Of a stretch of DNA of 58,932 bases, positions 16,839-26,317 are shown in pieces (positions within the stretch are counted from its first letter, which is position 1; each line of letters opens with the position of its first letter). This stretch comes from Cuneatibacter sp. NSJ-177 (GTDB taxonomy: Bacteria > Bacillota > Clostridia > Lachnospirales > Lachnospiraceae), in assembly GCF_022867805.1 (NCBI RefSeq), contig NZ_JALIFO010000003.1:1-58932 (forward strand), read 5' to 3'. The position numbers were made by a program, and so were the translations under genes. Under the pieces are notes generated by a model. That model had not been told where the DNA came from, made no database searches, and was given only the letters and a program-made list of their open reading frames with translations.

Positions 16839-16911
16839 TTAACAATATTTAAACTGTTTAACCGCATCTTAACAACCGTATAGTTTTGGTTTGTCTGTTG
16901 GAATATTTCCA
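16839..16911 (+). promoter_or_regulatory. 73-bp shared upstream block, copy 2 (kinase)
   Basis: Ungapped counterpart of 12508-12580. It occupies nearly the whole 110-bp gap before the kinase. The similarity stops at about 16911, only 12 bp from the kinase's first possible start, leaving no space for the leader that follows copy 1. Confidence 0.55.
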
Positions 16912-16922
16912 TTATCCAGGAC

Positions 16923-19900
16923 GTGCAGAAGCAACTGTGGGAGCAATCGGTCCAGACAATTCTGGAAAGCACGCAGCAGGGCTGTAATACCCTTCAAATC
17001 CAACTGCGGGATGATTTTGAGTCTCTGGGCGTTATGTCGAAGGATTTGAAAAAATTCACGGCTGGACAGAAAGAGGAGCTGGAGGCGTTTCTTTCCAGCT
17101 ATGGGCAGTTGGAAGAGGAAACCAGCTTGTATTTGCCGGACGGGACCAGTATCCCGGAGGCTTCCCCGATGGATGAAAGGGTCCGGGAGGCGCTGGCAGG
17201 GAATGAGGATCAAAACGGGATGATTGATCCGCATATCAGCAGTGCGACCGGCGTAAATGTTTTTAATTTGTTTGTGAAGGCGACGATGCAGGACGGAACG
17301 TCCGGTTTTCTCGTGAAGGAATATGAAGTGGGCGATATTGTGGACACCTTCACCTTATCCTTCTATCAGGACGCCGGTTTTTCCTATGTGATCAATCAGA
17401 CCGGGGATGTCCTGATCCGTTCCCCTCACCCTAAGAGCAATAAAACCGTACAGAACTTATTTGACATGCTGCCGGAATCACAGAATGATCCGGCCAGCCT
17501 GAACCAGTTCGCTCAATCTTTGGGGGAGTCGGACACCGGCTGGGCGGTTTTCAACTATCAGGGAGAACAGACGGTTTTTTGTTACACCCCTCTAAAGCTG
17601 CAGTCGGATTGGCTGCTGATTTCGATCATCCCACAGGATGTAGTGAACGCTCAGACCAATGAAATTTTGATGCGTTCGTTTGTTTTAATCGGGTGTATCA
17701 TCCTGGGGATCGCCATCCTGGCGGCCTTCTACCTGCGGCATGCCTGGCAGACCAATAAAAAGCTGAGAAATCAGGCGGTGTATATCGAGCACTTGTACAA
17801 TGCGGTACCGGAGGGAATTGCGTTAATATCCGTCGAAGTTCCGCATCGGATCCTTCAATTGAACCAGGAGGGGCTTCGGCTGCTGGATTACCCGAAAGGA
17901 ACTTCCGATCAGTCGCCGGGCGGATTGGAACTGAGAGAGGTGATTCACCCGGATGATTACGGGGAGATTGAGGCGCTTTTTCAGGATACAGTGGAAAATG
18001 GACACAAAAATGTTTTTGAGTTCCGGTTTCAGCAGGCGAGCGGAAGCTTTTTCTGGGCGGACGGGATTGTAGAAAAGACCTTGGATCAAAACGGAAATCC
18101 GATCCTGATCTCCGCGATCCACGATGTCACCGAGGAGAAATTGGCGGAAGAAGCAGCGGAAAGGGAAAAACTGCAGGAACGGCTGACGCTGGTCGGGGCT
18201 ATTTCCAACGCATATCCCGTCATTATCCGGCTGAATTTTACGCAGGATCTGCTTCATTTTGTTTATGTCAAGCCCGGATTAAAAATGAAATTGGGCGGGC
18301 AGCAGTCTTATGAGGAACTGTTTCAAGACATGCTTCCCACCGTGCACCCCGATAGTTTAGAAGAGTTCCGGCGCCGTCTGGCGCCAGATTCTGTGCGGAA
18401 TGACCTGGGACAGAAAAAGGAAGAAATTTTCCTGGAGGCAAAGCAGAGATTCTCGGACGGAGAATACCACTGGGTTTCCACGCAGATCATCTCTGTGGAT
18501 AATCCATATTCCAAAGACAGGCTGGCGATTCTGATTTCCCGGCCCATCGATGAACAGCGGCATGAGGAGGAGCAGCGGCGCGAGGCGCTTCAAAGCGCTC
18601 TGGACAATGCCAAGGCGGCTAGTGTTGCGAAGAGCCAATTCCTGTCCAATATGAGCCACGATATCCGAACGCCGATGAATGCGATCGTGGGGATGACGGC
18701 TATTGCGACGGCACACCTGGAGGAGCGAGACCGCGTGCTGGAATGTCTGAAAAAGATTCATCTCTCCAGCAATCATTTGCTCAGCCTGATCAACGATGTG
18801 CTGGATATGTCGAAAATAGAAAGCGGAAAGCTTTCCATCCGGGAAGAACCCTTTAACTTTGCCGAATTGCTGGCCGATTCGGTGGAGTTGGTGCGGCCGC
18901 AGGCGGAGGCAAACCAGATTCAGATGGATGTTCATCTGGAACGGCTGAAAAACGAGGCTGTCATCGGGGATCCCCTGCGCGTTCGCCAGGTGTGCATTAA
19001 TATTTTCAGCAATGCCGTAAAATACACGCAGCCGGGAGGATGGGTCCGGATTGAGGCGAGCCAGGAAGAGAGCGCGCGGAGGGGCTACCAGCGTTATCTT
19101 TTCCGCTGCGTGGATACCGGCGTCGGAATGAGCAAAGAATTTTTGGAAAAACTGTTTCAGCCTTTTGAGCGGGCGCGGGATTCCACGAGCAGCAAGGTTG
19201 CCGGGACCGGCCTGGGAATGGCAATCACAAAAAATGTGGTGGATCTGATGAACGGCCAAATCCTGGTGGAGAGCAAACCAGGGGAAGGCTCGGCATTTAC
19301 GGTGATTCTCCCGCTGAAACTTCAAGACAGCCCCCCGGACGAGGAGATCGAAGAGTGGAAGGATGTCCGCAGCCTGATTGTGGATGATGATCTTCAGACC
19401 TGTGAGAATGCCGGCGAACTTCTGGAAGAGATGGGGCTTCGCGCGCAGTTTGTCACGGAAGGGGCGAAGGCCGTGGAGTATGTAATCCGGGAAAAGGATA
19501 CGGCTGATCCGTTCCGGCTGGTGATTGTGGACTGGAAGATGCCTGGAATGAACGGGGTGGAGGTAGCGCGAAAGATCCGCGCAGAGGTTGGGCCGGACCT
19601 CCCTGTGATTGTGCTGACGGCTTACGATTGGTCCGAGATTGAGAGCGAGGCCAGGAAAGCCGGTGTGACAGCGTTCTTATCCAAACCGTTCTATCGCTCC
19701 AAAGTCAGCTACCTGCTCCGCGAGCTGAGCGGTGAACGGGAACCGGAGGAACTGCCTTCGCTGGACCCGGCCCCGGATTACGCCGGAAGAAGAGTCCTGC
19801 TCGTGGAGGACAATGAGATGAACAGAGAGATTGCCCGGACCTTGATCGAGGAGATGGGGATCCAGGTGGAGGAAGCCTGCGACGGGGAAGAAGCGGTCCG

Positions 19901-20186
19901 CCGGGTTGACAGATCTGCGGAAGGCTATTATGATATTATACTCATGGACATCCAGATGCCAAAGCTGAATGGGTATGAAGCTACGAAAAAAATCCGGCGG
20001 TTAAAACGCAGGGATGCGGAGACGGTTCCGATCATTGCCATGACGGCGGATGCTTTTGAGGAGGATGTCCAGAACGCGATTCATGCCGGAATGACTGCCC
20101 ATTTTGCTAAGCCGATTGAGGTGGACCTGCTGGAACAGATTTTGAGGAAATACATGAAGGGGGATTCTGCAGGCGGGAGTGACTAA
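16923..20186 (+). CDS. Hybrid sensor histidine kinase, likely lacking its N-terminal membrane segment
   Basis: A 1087-residue sensor. Residues 1-245 look like an extracytoplasmic (Cache-like) domain, 249-272 are a membrane helix, then come a PAS domain (about 290-410), a second PAS-like segment (420-550), HisKA with phospho-His579 (MSHDIRTPMNAI), HATPase (680-800) and two receiver domains with phospho-Asp870 and Asp1009. There is no DNA-binding output. The first helix normally preceding such a sensor domain is missing: the frame opens after a stop at 16881 and the GTG at 16923 has no good ribosome site. A 5' deletion joining the shared promoter block to the gene body is suspected. The GntR gene 106 bp downstream may be its partner. 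Confidence 0.85.
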   Translation: MQKQLWEQSVQTILESTQQGCNTLQIQLRDDFESLGVMSKDLKKFTAGQKEELEAFLSSYGQLEEETSLYLPDGTSIPEASPMDERVREALAGNEDQNGMIDPHISSATGVNVFNLFVKATMQDGTSGFLVKEYEVGDIVDTFTLSFYQDAGFSYVINQTGDVLIRSPHPKSNKTVQNLFDMLPESQNDPASLNQFAQSLGESDTGWAVFNYQGEQTVFCYTPLKLQSDWLLISIIPQDVVNAQTNEILMRSFVLIGCIILGIAILAAFYLRHAWQTNKKLRNQAVYIEHLYNAVPEGIALISVEVPHRILQLNQEGLRLLDYPKGTSDQSPGGLELREVIHPDDYGEIEALFQDTVENGHKNVFEFRFQQASGSFFWADGIVEKTLDQNGNPILISAIHDVTEEKLAEEAAEREKLQERLTLVGAISNAYPVIIRLNFTQDLLHFVYVKPGLKMKLGGQQSYEELFQDMLPTVHPDSLEEFRRRLAPDSVRNDLGQKKEEIFLEAKQRFSDGEYHWVSTQIISVDNPYSKDRLAILISRPIDEQRHEEEQRREALQSALDNAKAASVAKSQFLSNMSHDIRTPMNAIVGMTAIATAHLEERDRVLECLKKIHLSSNHLLSLINDVLDMSKIESGKLSIREEPFNFAELLADSVELVRPQAEANQIQMDVHLERLKNEAVIGDPLRVRQVCINIFSNAVKYTQPGGWVRIEASQEESARRGYQRYLFRCVDTGVGMSKEFLEKLFQPFERARDSTSSKVAGTGLGMAITKNVVDLMNGQILVESKPGEGSAFTVILPLKLQDSPPDEEIEEWKDVRSLIVDDDLQTCENAGELLEEMGLRAQFVTEGAKAVEYVIREKDTADPFRLVIVDWKMPGMNGVEVARKIRAEVGPDLPVIVLTAYDWSEIESEARKAGVTAFLSKPFYRSKVSYLLRELSGEREPEELPSLDPAPDYAGRRVLLVEDNEMNREIARTLIEEMGIQVEEACDGEEAVRRVDRSAEGYYDIILMDIQMPKLNGYEATKKIRRLKRRDAETVPIIAMTADAFEEDVQNAIHAGMTAHFAKPIEVDLLEQILRKYMKGDSAGGSD

Positions 20187-20292
20187 GGCGGTGTTTGGGG
20201 AGAGCGAAGCCGAGCGCCGGATGGGAGGAACCGGCGGATGATAGCACTGTTATGGCACAAAATGAGGAAAGAGGAATGGCTGCAGGGAGAAG

Positions 20293-21738
20293 ATGAAGAC
20301 AGACAGTGGATTACACAGACTAGTGTATGAATATTATGAAGCCAGAATCCAGTACGGATTCTATTCTTACAGGGAACGGCTGCCGTCCATCCCGCAGATT
20401 TGCGGGATTTTCCAAATGGCTCCCGCCACGGTCCGGTCCGCCCTGGCCTTGCTGGAGAAGGAAGGGTATATTCAGGTGGACGCCCGCAGAGCGGCGCAGG
20501 TGATCTATCAGGCTTCGCCATCCCGGTTTCGGGAAAATGCGGCAAAGTATTTTGTTCCGCGGGAAGCCGGGATTTTAGATCTTGCCCAATCCGGCCTGCT
20601 TTTGTTTGAACCTCTCTGGGAGGAAGGACTTCGGAGATGGGGGGAGAAGGAATGGAAAATGCTTCGGGACGGCATCCAAAAACCATCCCAGGGGGCGGTC
20701 TCCATGCCGGTCTTGTTCTACCTTTTGGCCCTCGGTACCTTTCGTAACCGGCTGCTTCTGAATCTTTACTGGGAAACCATCCGCTATATCCGCTTTCCGT
20801 ATTTGGCGGACGAAGAAAAGGAGAAGGCCGCCGGTCTCATCCTAAAAGAGGGTTCGAAGGACGAAATCATTTCCATGCTGAGGGAAAAGTTTGAGCTGTC
20901 TTATGGCGAGGCCGCCGGTTCCCTATTCCGCTTTATCCGGAAGGCTCGCTCGGAATTCTCTTTGGAGACGGAAAAGCCGGTCCCATTCCGCTGGAATATT
21001 TATCGCCGGAGACCTCAATTACGCGATAACCTGGCCGCCCGGATCGTTCGTGAGATCATCGACGGGAAATATTCTTTGATCGGTTATCTTCCCTCCCTGC
21101 CGAAGATGGCGGAGCAGTATGGGGTTGCCGTGAATACCGTACGGCGGACCATGAACGTTTTGGAGGGGCTGGGACTGGTGGAGGCCCGGCAGGGAAAAGG
21201 GTACCGAATCTGCGGCGGAACGCTTCGGATTGATTTCTCGAAAACGGAGATCAAAGAAGGGCTGCGCCTGTACCAGGAGGCTTTGCAGCTCTCGGCGCTG
21301 ACCATCCGGCCGGTGATTCTGCATACATTGGAGCACAGCGGGGAGAAGGAAAGAGAAAAACTAACCCAAGATTTTATCCGGCTTCGGGAGGACGGAAAAA
21401 GCTATTTGGGGTTTGACGTGGTCCTTGCGTATATCGAGGAACATTGCCCCCTGGCGCTGGTCCGGGAATGCTATGGCAGAATCCGGGAACTGCTTTGCTG
21501 GGGATATCCTTTTGTCCGGATCCGCTTCCGCCAAAGCGATCTGCATGAGGCTTACCGGGAGAAAATGGCCCAGGCGGAACACCATCTGAAAGCCTGGGAA
21601 GCGGCCGCGTTCGCGGACGACTGGAAACTGCTGATGGAGCAGGAGGAACGGCAGATCCAACCTCTCATGGACGGTCTGAAGGAGGAAAAAAGAGATCGCA
21701 CAGCCAATCCATCAGCGGGGTTTCATTGGCCTGACTGA
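20293..21738 (+). CDS. GntR-type regulator with two winged-helix domains
   Basis: A 481-residue protein with two GntR-like DNA-binding domains: residues about 5-70 (RERLPSIPQICGIFQMAPAT then VRSALALLEKEGYI) and about 238-305 (YLPSLPKMAEQYGVAVNTVR then RTMNVLEGLGLVEARQGKGY). The region between and the C-terminus are helical and match no effector domain I recognise. GntR proteins normally carry one such domain. It follows the kinase on the same strand and may be co-transcribed. Its last 74 bp overlap the convergent glycerophosphodiesterase gene. Confidence 0.8.
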   Translation: MKTDSGLHRLVYEYYEARIQYGFYSYRERLPSIPQICGIFQMAPATVRSALALLEKEGYIQVDARRAAQVIYQASPSRFRENAAKYFVPREAGILDLAQSGLLLFEPLWEEGLRRWGEKEWKMLRDGIQKPSQGAVSMPVLFYLLALGTFRNRLLLNLYWETIRYIRFPYLADEEKEKAAGLILKEGSKDEIISMLREKFELSYGEAAGSLFRFIRKARSEFSLETEKPVPFRWNIYRRRPQLRDNLAARIVREIIDGKYSLIGYLPSLPKMAEQYGVAVNTVRRTMNVLEGLGLVEARQGKGYRICGGTLRIDFSKTEIKEGLRLYQEALQLSALTIRPVILHTLEHSGEKEREKLTQDFIRLREDGKSYLGFDVVLAYIEEHCPLALVRECYGRIRELLCWGYPFVRIRFRQSDLHEAYREKMAQAEHHLKAWEAAAFADDWKLLMEQEERQIQPLMDGLKEEKRDRTANPSAGFHWPD

Positions 21739-23488
21739 TGCAGTACTGCGCCAGCAGGGGATTATCGGTGATCAGGCCGTCCGCCTCACAGCGGAGAATT
21801 TTGTTTATCGTGTCCTCAGAATTTGCGGTCCAGGCGTAGACCTGTTTTCCCTGAAGATGGGCTTGGACCACCAGGCCGTAGGTGAGGGAGGTGGTTTCCA
21901 CGCTGTAAGCGTCCAGATCCTTTAAGTCGTAATCCTCTGTAAAAAGAAGGAAAGAGATATAAACGGTCGGAATATCCGGATTCAGCCGTTTGGATTCTTT
22001 TAAAAGTTCCATGTCCATGGAGGCTACCATACATTGATCTTCCATCTCATATTTTTGGATGAGAGACAAGGTTTGCTCCACCAGGTGATCCTCATGGCCG
22101 GCGGCCTTTAATTCGATCATCAGAAAAATCCGGTCTTTGGCGGCGAGGAGCATGTCCTCCAGTCTGGGGACCGGCTCACCGGCAAAGGCTTCCGAAAAGG
22201 AAGCGCTGGCGTCCAGCTGCTTTACCGTCTCATAACCAGCGTCCCAGACATTTAGATCCACGCCGGTCGTACGCTTGAAATTGGTGTCGTGGAGAACCGC
22301 CAGGGTGCCGTCCGCCAGCTGCTGAACGTCGATTTCCGCCATATATGCCCCATCTTCGGCAGCCTGATGTAAGGCTGCCACTGTATTTTCCGGGGCAAAG
22401 GCAGCGCCGGCCCGGTGCGCGACAATTTGAGTCGGAATGTCCTCCAGGTATTCGGTGTCTCCGCCGATTTCGGATTCGCTGAAAAGAATCAGGAGGACCA
22501 GCGTGCCGGACACCGCCGCTGTCCGGATCACGGCATGGCGGAGCGTCCGTGGTTTTTTGCTCTCCGCCGGCCGGTCTTCGCCGCGCATCCGGTGGTAAAA
22601 GGTCACGATGACGGAGCAGAAAAATACCGAGGTCAGCGCGCCGGAGACGATCCCCCAAATGCTTTGGAGGGAGAGATAGTAGAATTCAAATTGCGCACGG
22701 GCGTCTTGCGGCGGAGTGAAGAGACGGATTCCTCCGGCCAGAATCAAGATTCCAGCCGCGGTTAAAAAGGCCATTGCCAGATAAAACCAGAGCACGTAAG
22801 CGGCCATTTTTCCTGCAGTTCTTAGTTTTCTCTTTTTTAAGAGCTCCCGGCTTTCCCGCCAGGAACCAAGAAAGGATTGATTCCGAAACAGGAGGGACGG
22901 AAAACCGAACATGTAGAGAAACAGAAGATAGTGGAAAAATAGAACCAGCACGATAAAAAGAGCGAAGAGCCAGAGATTGCTCTCCATAAACTCCATGACG
23001 AATTCCGGAATCTGTATGTTTTGCAGATATCCGCTGATCATGGAAAAGACGGATAGAATCATGACAGGCAAAAATAAAAAGGCGGGCAGGCATTTCGGAC
23101 TCAGCAGCCGCACAGCTTTGCTCCCGGTTTCTTTCCAAAGCTTCCGTGTGGTGATCTGTTCCCGCCGCCAGCTTTTCTCGCTGTAGAGAAACAGCGCGGC
23201 TATTTCAAAATAGATGAAGAGTCCTGCGGTCAAAAGGATCCCGGTCAACAGCAAGACAGCGGCCGGGTGATGAAAAATCAAGAAAATGTTCCTTTGCCCT
23301 AGATAAGCTTCTCCGGTCAGGCGCGGAAGCAGACTGAGGAGATAGCGGAGGAAGGGAAACAGAAACAGGAAGCCGAACCCTCGGTAGAACATTTCAAAGC
23401 AGAGCAGGGCGCTCCAGTTTTTCCATATGGTGCTGAATATGGTTTTTACGCCTTGGTATTTTTGAGAGGAATCTTCCCTGTTCATCAT
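21665..23488 (-). CDS. Membrane glycerophosphodiester phosphodiesterase
   Basis: About 607 residues. The N-terminal 330 residues contain several membrane helices of the GPDPase membrane domain; the C-terminal part is a GDPD barrel with IVAHRAG, FAPENT, EIDVQ and VLHDTNF, which supply the catalytic and metal residues, and a later MIELK. Such proteins hydrolyse glycerophosphodiesters, possibly lipoteichoic-acid or lipid headgroup products. Three consecutive ATGs (23491, 23488, 23485) follow AAGGTGG; the middle one has the best spacing. Upstream in-frame codons to 23638 are only repeat sequence. Its 3' end overlaps the GntR gene by 74 bp. Confidence 0.88.
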   Translation of the reverse strand: MMNREDSSQKYQGVKTIFSTIWKNWSALLCFEMFYRGFGFLFLFPFLRYLLSLLPRLTGEAYLGQRNIFLIFHHPAAVLLLTGILLTAGLFIYFEIAALFLYSEKSWRREQITTRKLWKETGSKAVRLLSPKCLPAFLFLPVMILSVFSMISGYLQNIQIPEFVMEFMESNLWLFALFIVLVLFFHYLLFLYMFGFPSLLFRNQSFLGSWRESRELLKKRKLRTAGKMAAYVLWFYLAMAFLTAAGILILAGGIRLFTPPQDARAQFEFYYLSLQSIWGIVSGALTSVFFCSVIVTFYHRMRGEDRPAESKKPRTLRHAVIRTAAVSGTLVLLILFSESEIGGDTEYLEDIPTQIVAHRAGAAFAPENTVAALHQAAEDGAYMAEIDVQQLADGTLAVLHDTNFKRTTGVDLNVWDAGYETVKQLDASASFSEAFAGEPVPRLEDMLLAAKDRIFLMIELKAAGHEDHLVEQTLSLIQKYEMEDQCMVASMDMELLKESKRLNPDIPTVYISFLLFTEDYDLKDLDAYSVETTSLTYGLVVQAHLQGKQVYAWTANSEDTINKILRCEADGLITDNPLLAQYCISQANETPLMDWLCDLFFPPSDRP

Positions 23489-23509
23489 CATTGATCCACC
23501 TTTTTCTGC

Positions 23510-23573
23510 GGGAGCCCGAACTCCGCGTCGCTCCGTTTGGGCAAAAATATCTGCTTCGCAGCTATTTTTTATT
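23510..23573. repeat. 64-bp repeat, copy B1 of the dispersed hairpin element
   Basis: Nearly identical (one difference noted) to 23604-23667, period 94 bp. Contains the AAAAATA...TATTTTT hairpin (23543-23569) also found at 12471-12497. It lies in the 5' region of the glycerophosphodiesterase gene. Confidence 0.8.
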
Positions 23574-23603
23574 GCGCTCCTCCGTCGCTCCATAAAAAGG
23601 ACG

Positions 23604-23667
23604 GGGAGCCCGAACTCCGCGTTGCTCCGTTTGGGCAAAAATATCTGCTTCGCAGCTATTTTTTATT
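23604..23667. repeat. 64-bp repeat, copy B2 of the dispersed hairpin element
   Basis: Second copy, hairpin at 23637-23663. The 30-bp spacer between B1 and B2 (23574-23603) is itself the other half of copy A (12438-12467), so the element family has a modular order. Confidence 0.8.
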
Positions 23668-23963
23668 ATACTACTGTTTCTATGATTTTTACCCTTGAAA
23701 TCATTTATATTTTTTCCTTTTCCGATTTCATATTTTTATGAGTTATTTTTGCGGATTTTTTTGCGGTTTTCCTGACGGATTTCTTATCTGTTTTTTTCTG
23801 CTTTTATTCATTAACCCAAAAGGATAAAAAGCGGCTGAGGAAGAGAAGCTAAAAGAAGAAAAGAAAATGGCCGGAGCAAAGAGGGAGAAAATCGTTGCCG
23901 GACGGCCGCAGAAACGATGAAGATAGGAGATACTGCACCGCTTTACTTAACTAAGCAGATGAA

Positions 23964-23992
23964 TTGACGCTGGGCCAAAAATGGTTTAAGAT
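23964..23992 (+). promoter_or_regulatory. Promoter of the AraC sensor operon
   Basis: TTGACG (23964-23969), 17 bp, TAAGAT (23987-23992), 31 bp before the ATG. Good sigma-A match. Confidence 0.6.
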
Positions 23993-24022
23993 AAGTCATG
24001 AAAAAGGGAAAAGGAGGTGCGT

Positions 24023-26317
24023 ATGGAAAGAGGGGTACGAAAGAAATTAATCGGGCTTTTTCAGAAGAAAAGCATATTTTACCAAACTTTCTTTGTGCTG
24101 GTTTTATTGACGGGAGTTACGATCCTGTTTTTTGGATATACCATAAATTCGATTTTTGGAGAGCGGCAGAGGGAACAGATTGCGGATCTGAACCTGAGAC
24201 AGATGCGCCGGATCAGCGACGAGGTGGATCTGGCCTGTAATCTGCTCGCCCATGATATGGTCCAGAGCCTTTGGACCGCAGATTTCCGTAAAGCCATGAT
24301 TGATCCGGAAGGGACGGATACATCCTGCCAGTCGCGGATTGTCAGCACACTGAAAAGCCATCGGGACAACAATGGACTGATCAAGGACGCTTTTTTGTTT
24401 ACCTCGTTCTCTGAGCTTGTTTATTCCTCATCGGGCACGTTTCTGCCGCTTGAGTATTCCAATTCGGCCAAAGTGATCCATGCTTATCTGGAGCGCTACA
24501 CGCCGGGCGATACCTATTTGGAAGCTCCCTGGCGGGTGATGGTCCAGGGGGGAAGCGTCTATCTGTTTGAAGAAATGCACACGCCGGTGTTTGTCGGGCT
24601 GATGATTATGGAGCTGGACAACGACGGCCTTCTTTCGATTATCCAGTCCTCCCAGGAGGAACAGTTGGATTTTTCCGTGTTTTCCGAGGGCGGGGAACTG
24701 ATCGTTGGGGATCCGGAGTCGGATTCCGGCCTCCTTTCTTGGTATCAGGGACACCCGGATCTGGTGGTCAGCGAAGAAAATCCAGGATACGACGGAGATC
24801 AGGAATATTATCTGGTTCAATCGGAGCAAACCGGATGGAGCTACCTCTGCCAGGTGGACAAGGAAGGAATGAGTGCCAGCTTCCGCTCTACAGCAAGGCT
24901 GATGGTGCCGGCGATTCTGATCTATGCTTTGTTTAGTATTTTCTTCTCTTTTTATCTGACGAAACGGGTTTACCAGCCGATCAGCCATCTGATGAAGCTG
25001 ATGCTTCCCGAAGGATCCAAGGAACCCCACAAGGGAAATGAGGTCGATTTTTTGGAGCTGGCTTATTCGGATTCGATCAGCAGGAACGAGCAATATCAGG
25101 ATCTGATGCGGAATATTTCGCAGGATGTGATAAGACAGCAGTTGAGAGAGATTTTGTTCGGGCAGAGCCAGGGGACGGAACATATCCGGGAGACATTTCA
25201 GGGAATCGGGGCACCGGAGCTTTTGACCGGACGCTACCAGGTGGTTGCGCTGCGGCTTCTGCCGCCGGAAGAGCGCAAGCCCAACTCCATTGAGATGACG
25301 CTCTACCAGAAAAGTATCATCAAACTGGCGAAGGAGACCGATGCCGGTGAGATTCGTGTTTTCCCGGTCCTTGTCGACCGCTTGACCGTGGCGCTGGTGC
25401 TCTGGGGATCCGAGGAAACAGCGGCGGTCCGCACAAAGCGATTTTTGACCCGGCTAAAGCAAGTGCTGGATTCTCAAATGAAGTCCCTGCCCTTTGACTT
25501 GATTCTGGGAAAAGGAAAAATGTACACAGGGATTGAAGGGGCGGCGGCGTCCTATCAGGAAGCGCTGGACGATATCCAGTATCAGCAGTACTATGCCGGC
25601 GGGCAGGAGGAGGAGGACGGTCCTGCGCAAGGGTATGACCGGTATTATCTGAAAGAAAAGGTTCAGGTTATGCTGAAATTGGCTTTTGACGGCAAGCGGG
25701 CCGAAGCCGAGGAGGCATCCGGGCTGATGCTGCAGGAATTTTTATGGCAGGACCGGGAGCCGGGACAGCTTTCCACTTACTGCGGCCTGGTTATGGACGA
25801 AGTGATGGAGTGGCTGATTGAGAGCGGTGTTTCAGAGGAGGACCTGAACCGGCTGAAAAGCTTTCAGGCAAAGCTGGGAGCGGGAACTGCGGTTTCGGTG
25901 GACAGCTGTAAGGAAGCGATGACGGCCTTTTGCCTGGATGCGATTCGTCTGGCCGGAAGCAGCAGCCGGAAAAACCGCTATAAATATGTGGAAGAAGCCA
26001 AGTCCTATATCTCGGCCCACTATATGGACAGCAACCTGTCGCTCAATGAGATCAGCGATTATATCGGGATTACGGCTTCCTATCTCAGTTCCCTGTTTGT
26101 GGAAGTGACCGGACAGTACTTCTCCAGTTATTTAAACGGCTTCCGGATTGAGCAGGCAAAACTACTTTTGCGGACCACCGGCCGGACTATCACGGAAATC
26201 GGTTATAAATGCGGCTTTAATTCCGTGCAGAGTTTTTGCCGTTCCTTTAAAAAGGTAGAGAACGTGACGCCGAACGGTTACCGGGAGAGCCAGAAAGAGC
26301 AGGGAGGCGCGCAATGA
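24023..26317 (+). CDS. Membrane-anchored AraC-type sensor-regulator
   Basis: A 764-residue one-component regulator. Two membrane helices (about residues 18-41 and 293-315) bound an extracytoplasmic sensor domain; a middle cytoplasmic region of about 330 residues follows; the C-terminal 100 residues are a double helix-turn-helix AraC domain (LNEISDYIGITASYLSSLF; ITEIGYKCGFNSVQSFCRSF). ATG 24023 is chosen with AAGGAGG 5 bp ahead; the GTG at 24017 falls inside that site. The stop overlaps the next gene, a DctP binding lipoprotein, by 4 bp, suggesting the binding protein may present its ligand to this sensor. Confidence 0.88.
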   Translation: MERGVRKKLIGLFQKKSIFYQTFFVLVLLTGVTILFFGYTINSIFGERQREQIADLNLRQMRRISDEVDLACNLLAHDMVQSLWTADFRKAMIDPEGTDTSCQSRIVSTLKSHRDNNGLIKDAFLFTSFSELVYSSSGTFLPLEYSNSAKVIHAYLERYTPGDTYLEAPWRVMVQGGSVYLFEEMHTPVFVGLMIMELDNDGLLSIIQSSQEEQLDFSVFSEGGELIVGDPESDSGLLSWYQGHPDLVVSEENPGYDGDQEYYLVQSEQTGWSYLCQVDKEGMSASFRSTARLMVPAILIYALFSIFFSFYLTKRVYQPISHLMKLMLPEGSKEPHKGNEVDFLELAYSDSISRNEQYQDLMRNISQDVIRQQLREILFGQSQGTEHIRETFQGIGAPELLTGRYQVVALRLLPPEERKPNSIEMTLYQKSIIKLAKETDAGEIRVFPVLVDRLTVALVLWGSEETAAVRTKRFLTRLKQVLDSQMKSLPFDLILGKGKMYTGIEGAAASYQEALDDIQYQQYYAGGQEEEDGPAQGYDRYYLKEKVQVMLKLAFDGKRAEAEEASGLMLQEFLWQDREPGQLSTYCGLVMDEVMEWLIESGVSEEDLNRLKSFQAKLGAGTAVSVDSCKEAMTAFCLDAIRLAGSSSRKNRYKYVEEAKSYISAHYMDSNLSLNEISDYIGITASYLSSLFVEVTGQYFSSYLNGFRIEQAKLLLRTTGRTITEIGYKCGFNSVQSFCRSFKKVENVTPNGYRESQKEQGGAQ

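Larger units (their letters stand above)
23489..24022. other. Gene-free stretch with repeats
   Basis: This 534-bp gap between divergent genes carries two 64-bp direct repeats (23510-23573 and 23604-23667), each with a terminator-like hairpin, then AT-rich sequence and the promoter of the AraC gene (23964-23992). No gene was seen. Confidence 0.6.

Noticed and set aside
23489-23638. N-terminal extension of the glycerophosphodiesterase to 23638
   Set aside because: The added residues translate the dispersed hairpin repeat; a similar peptide appears from copy A. The ATG cluster at 23485-23491 has the ribosome site.
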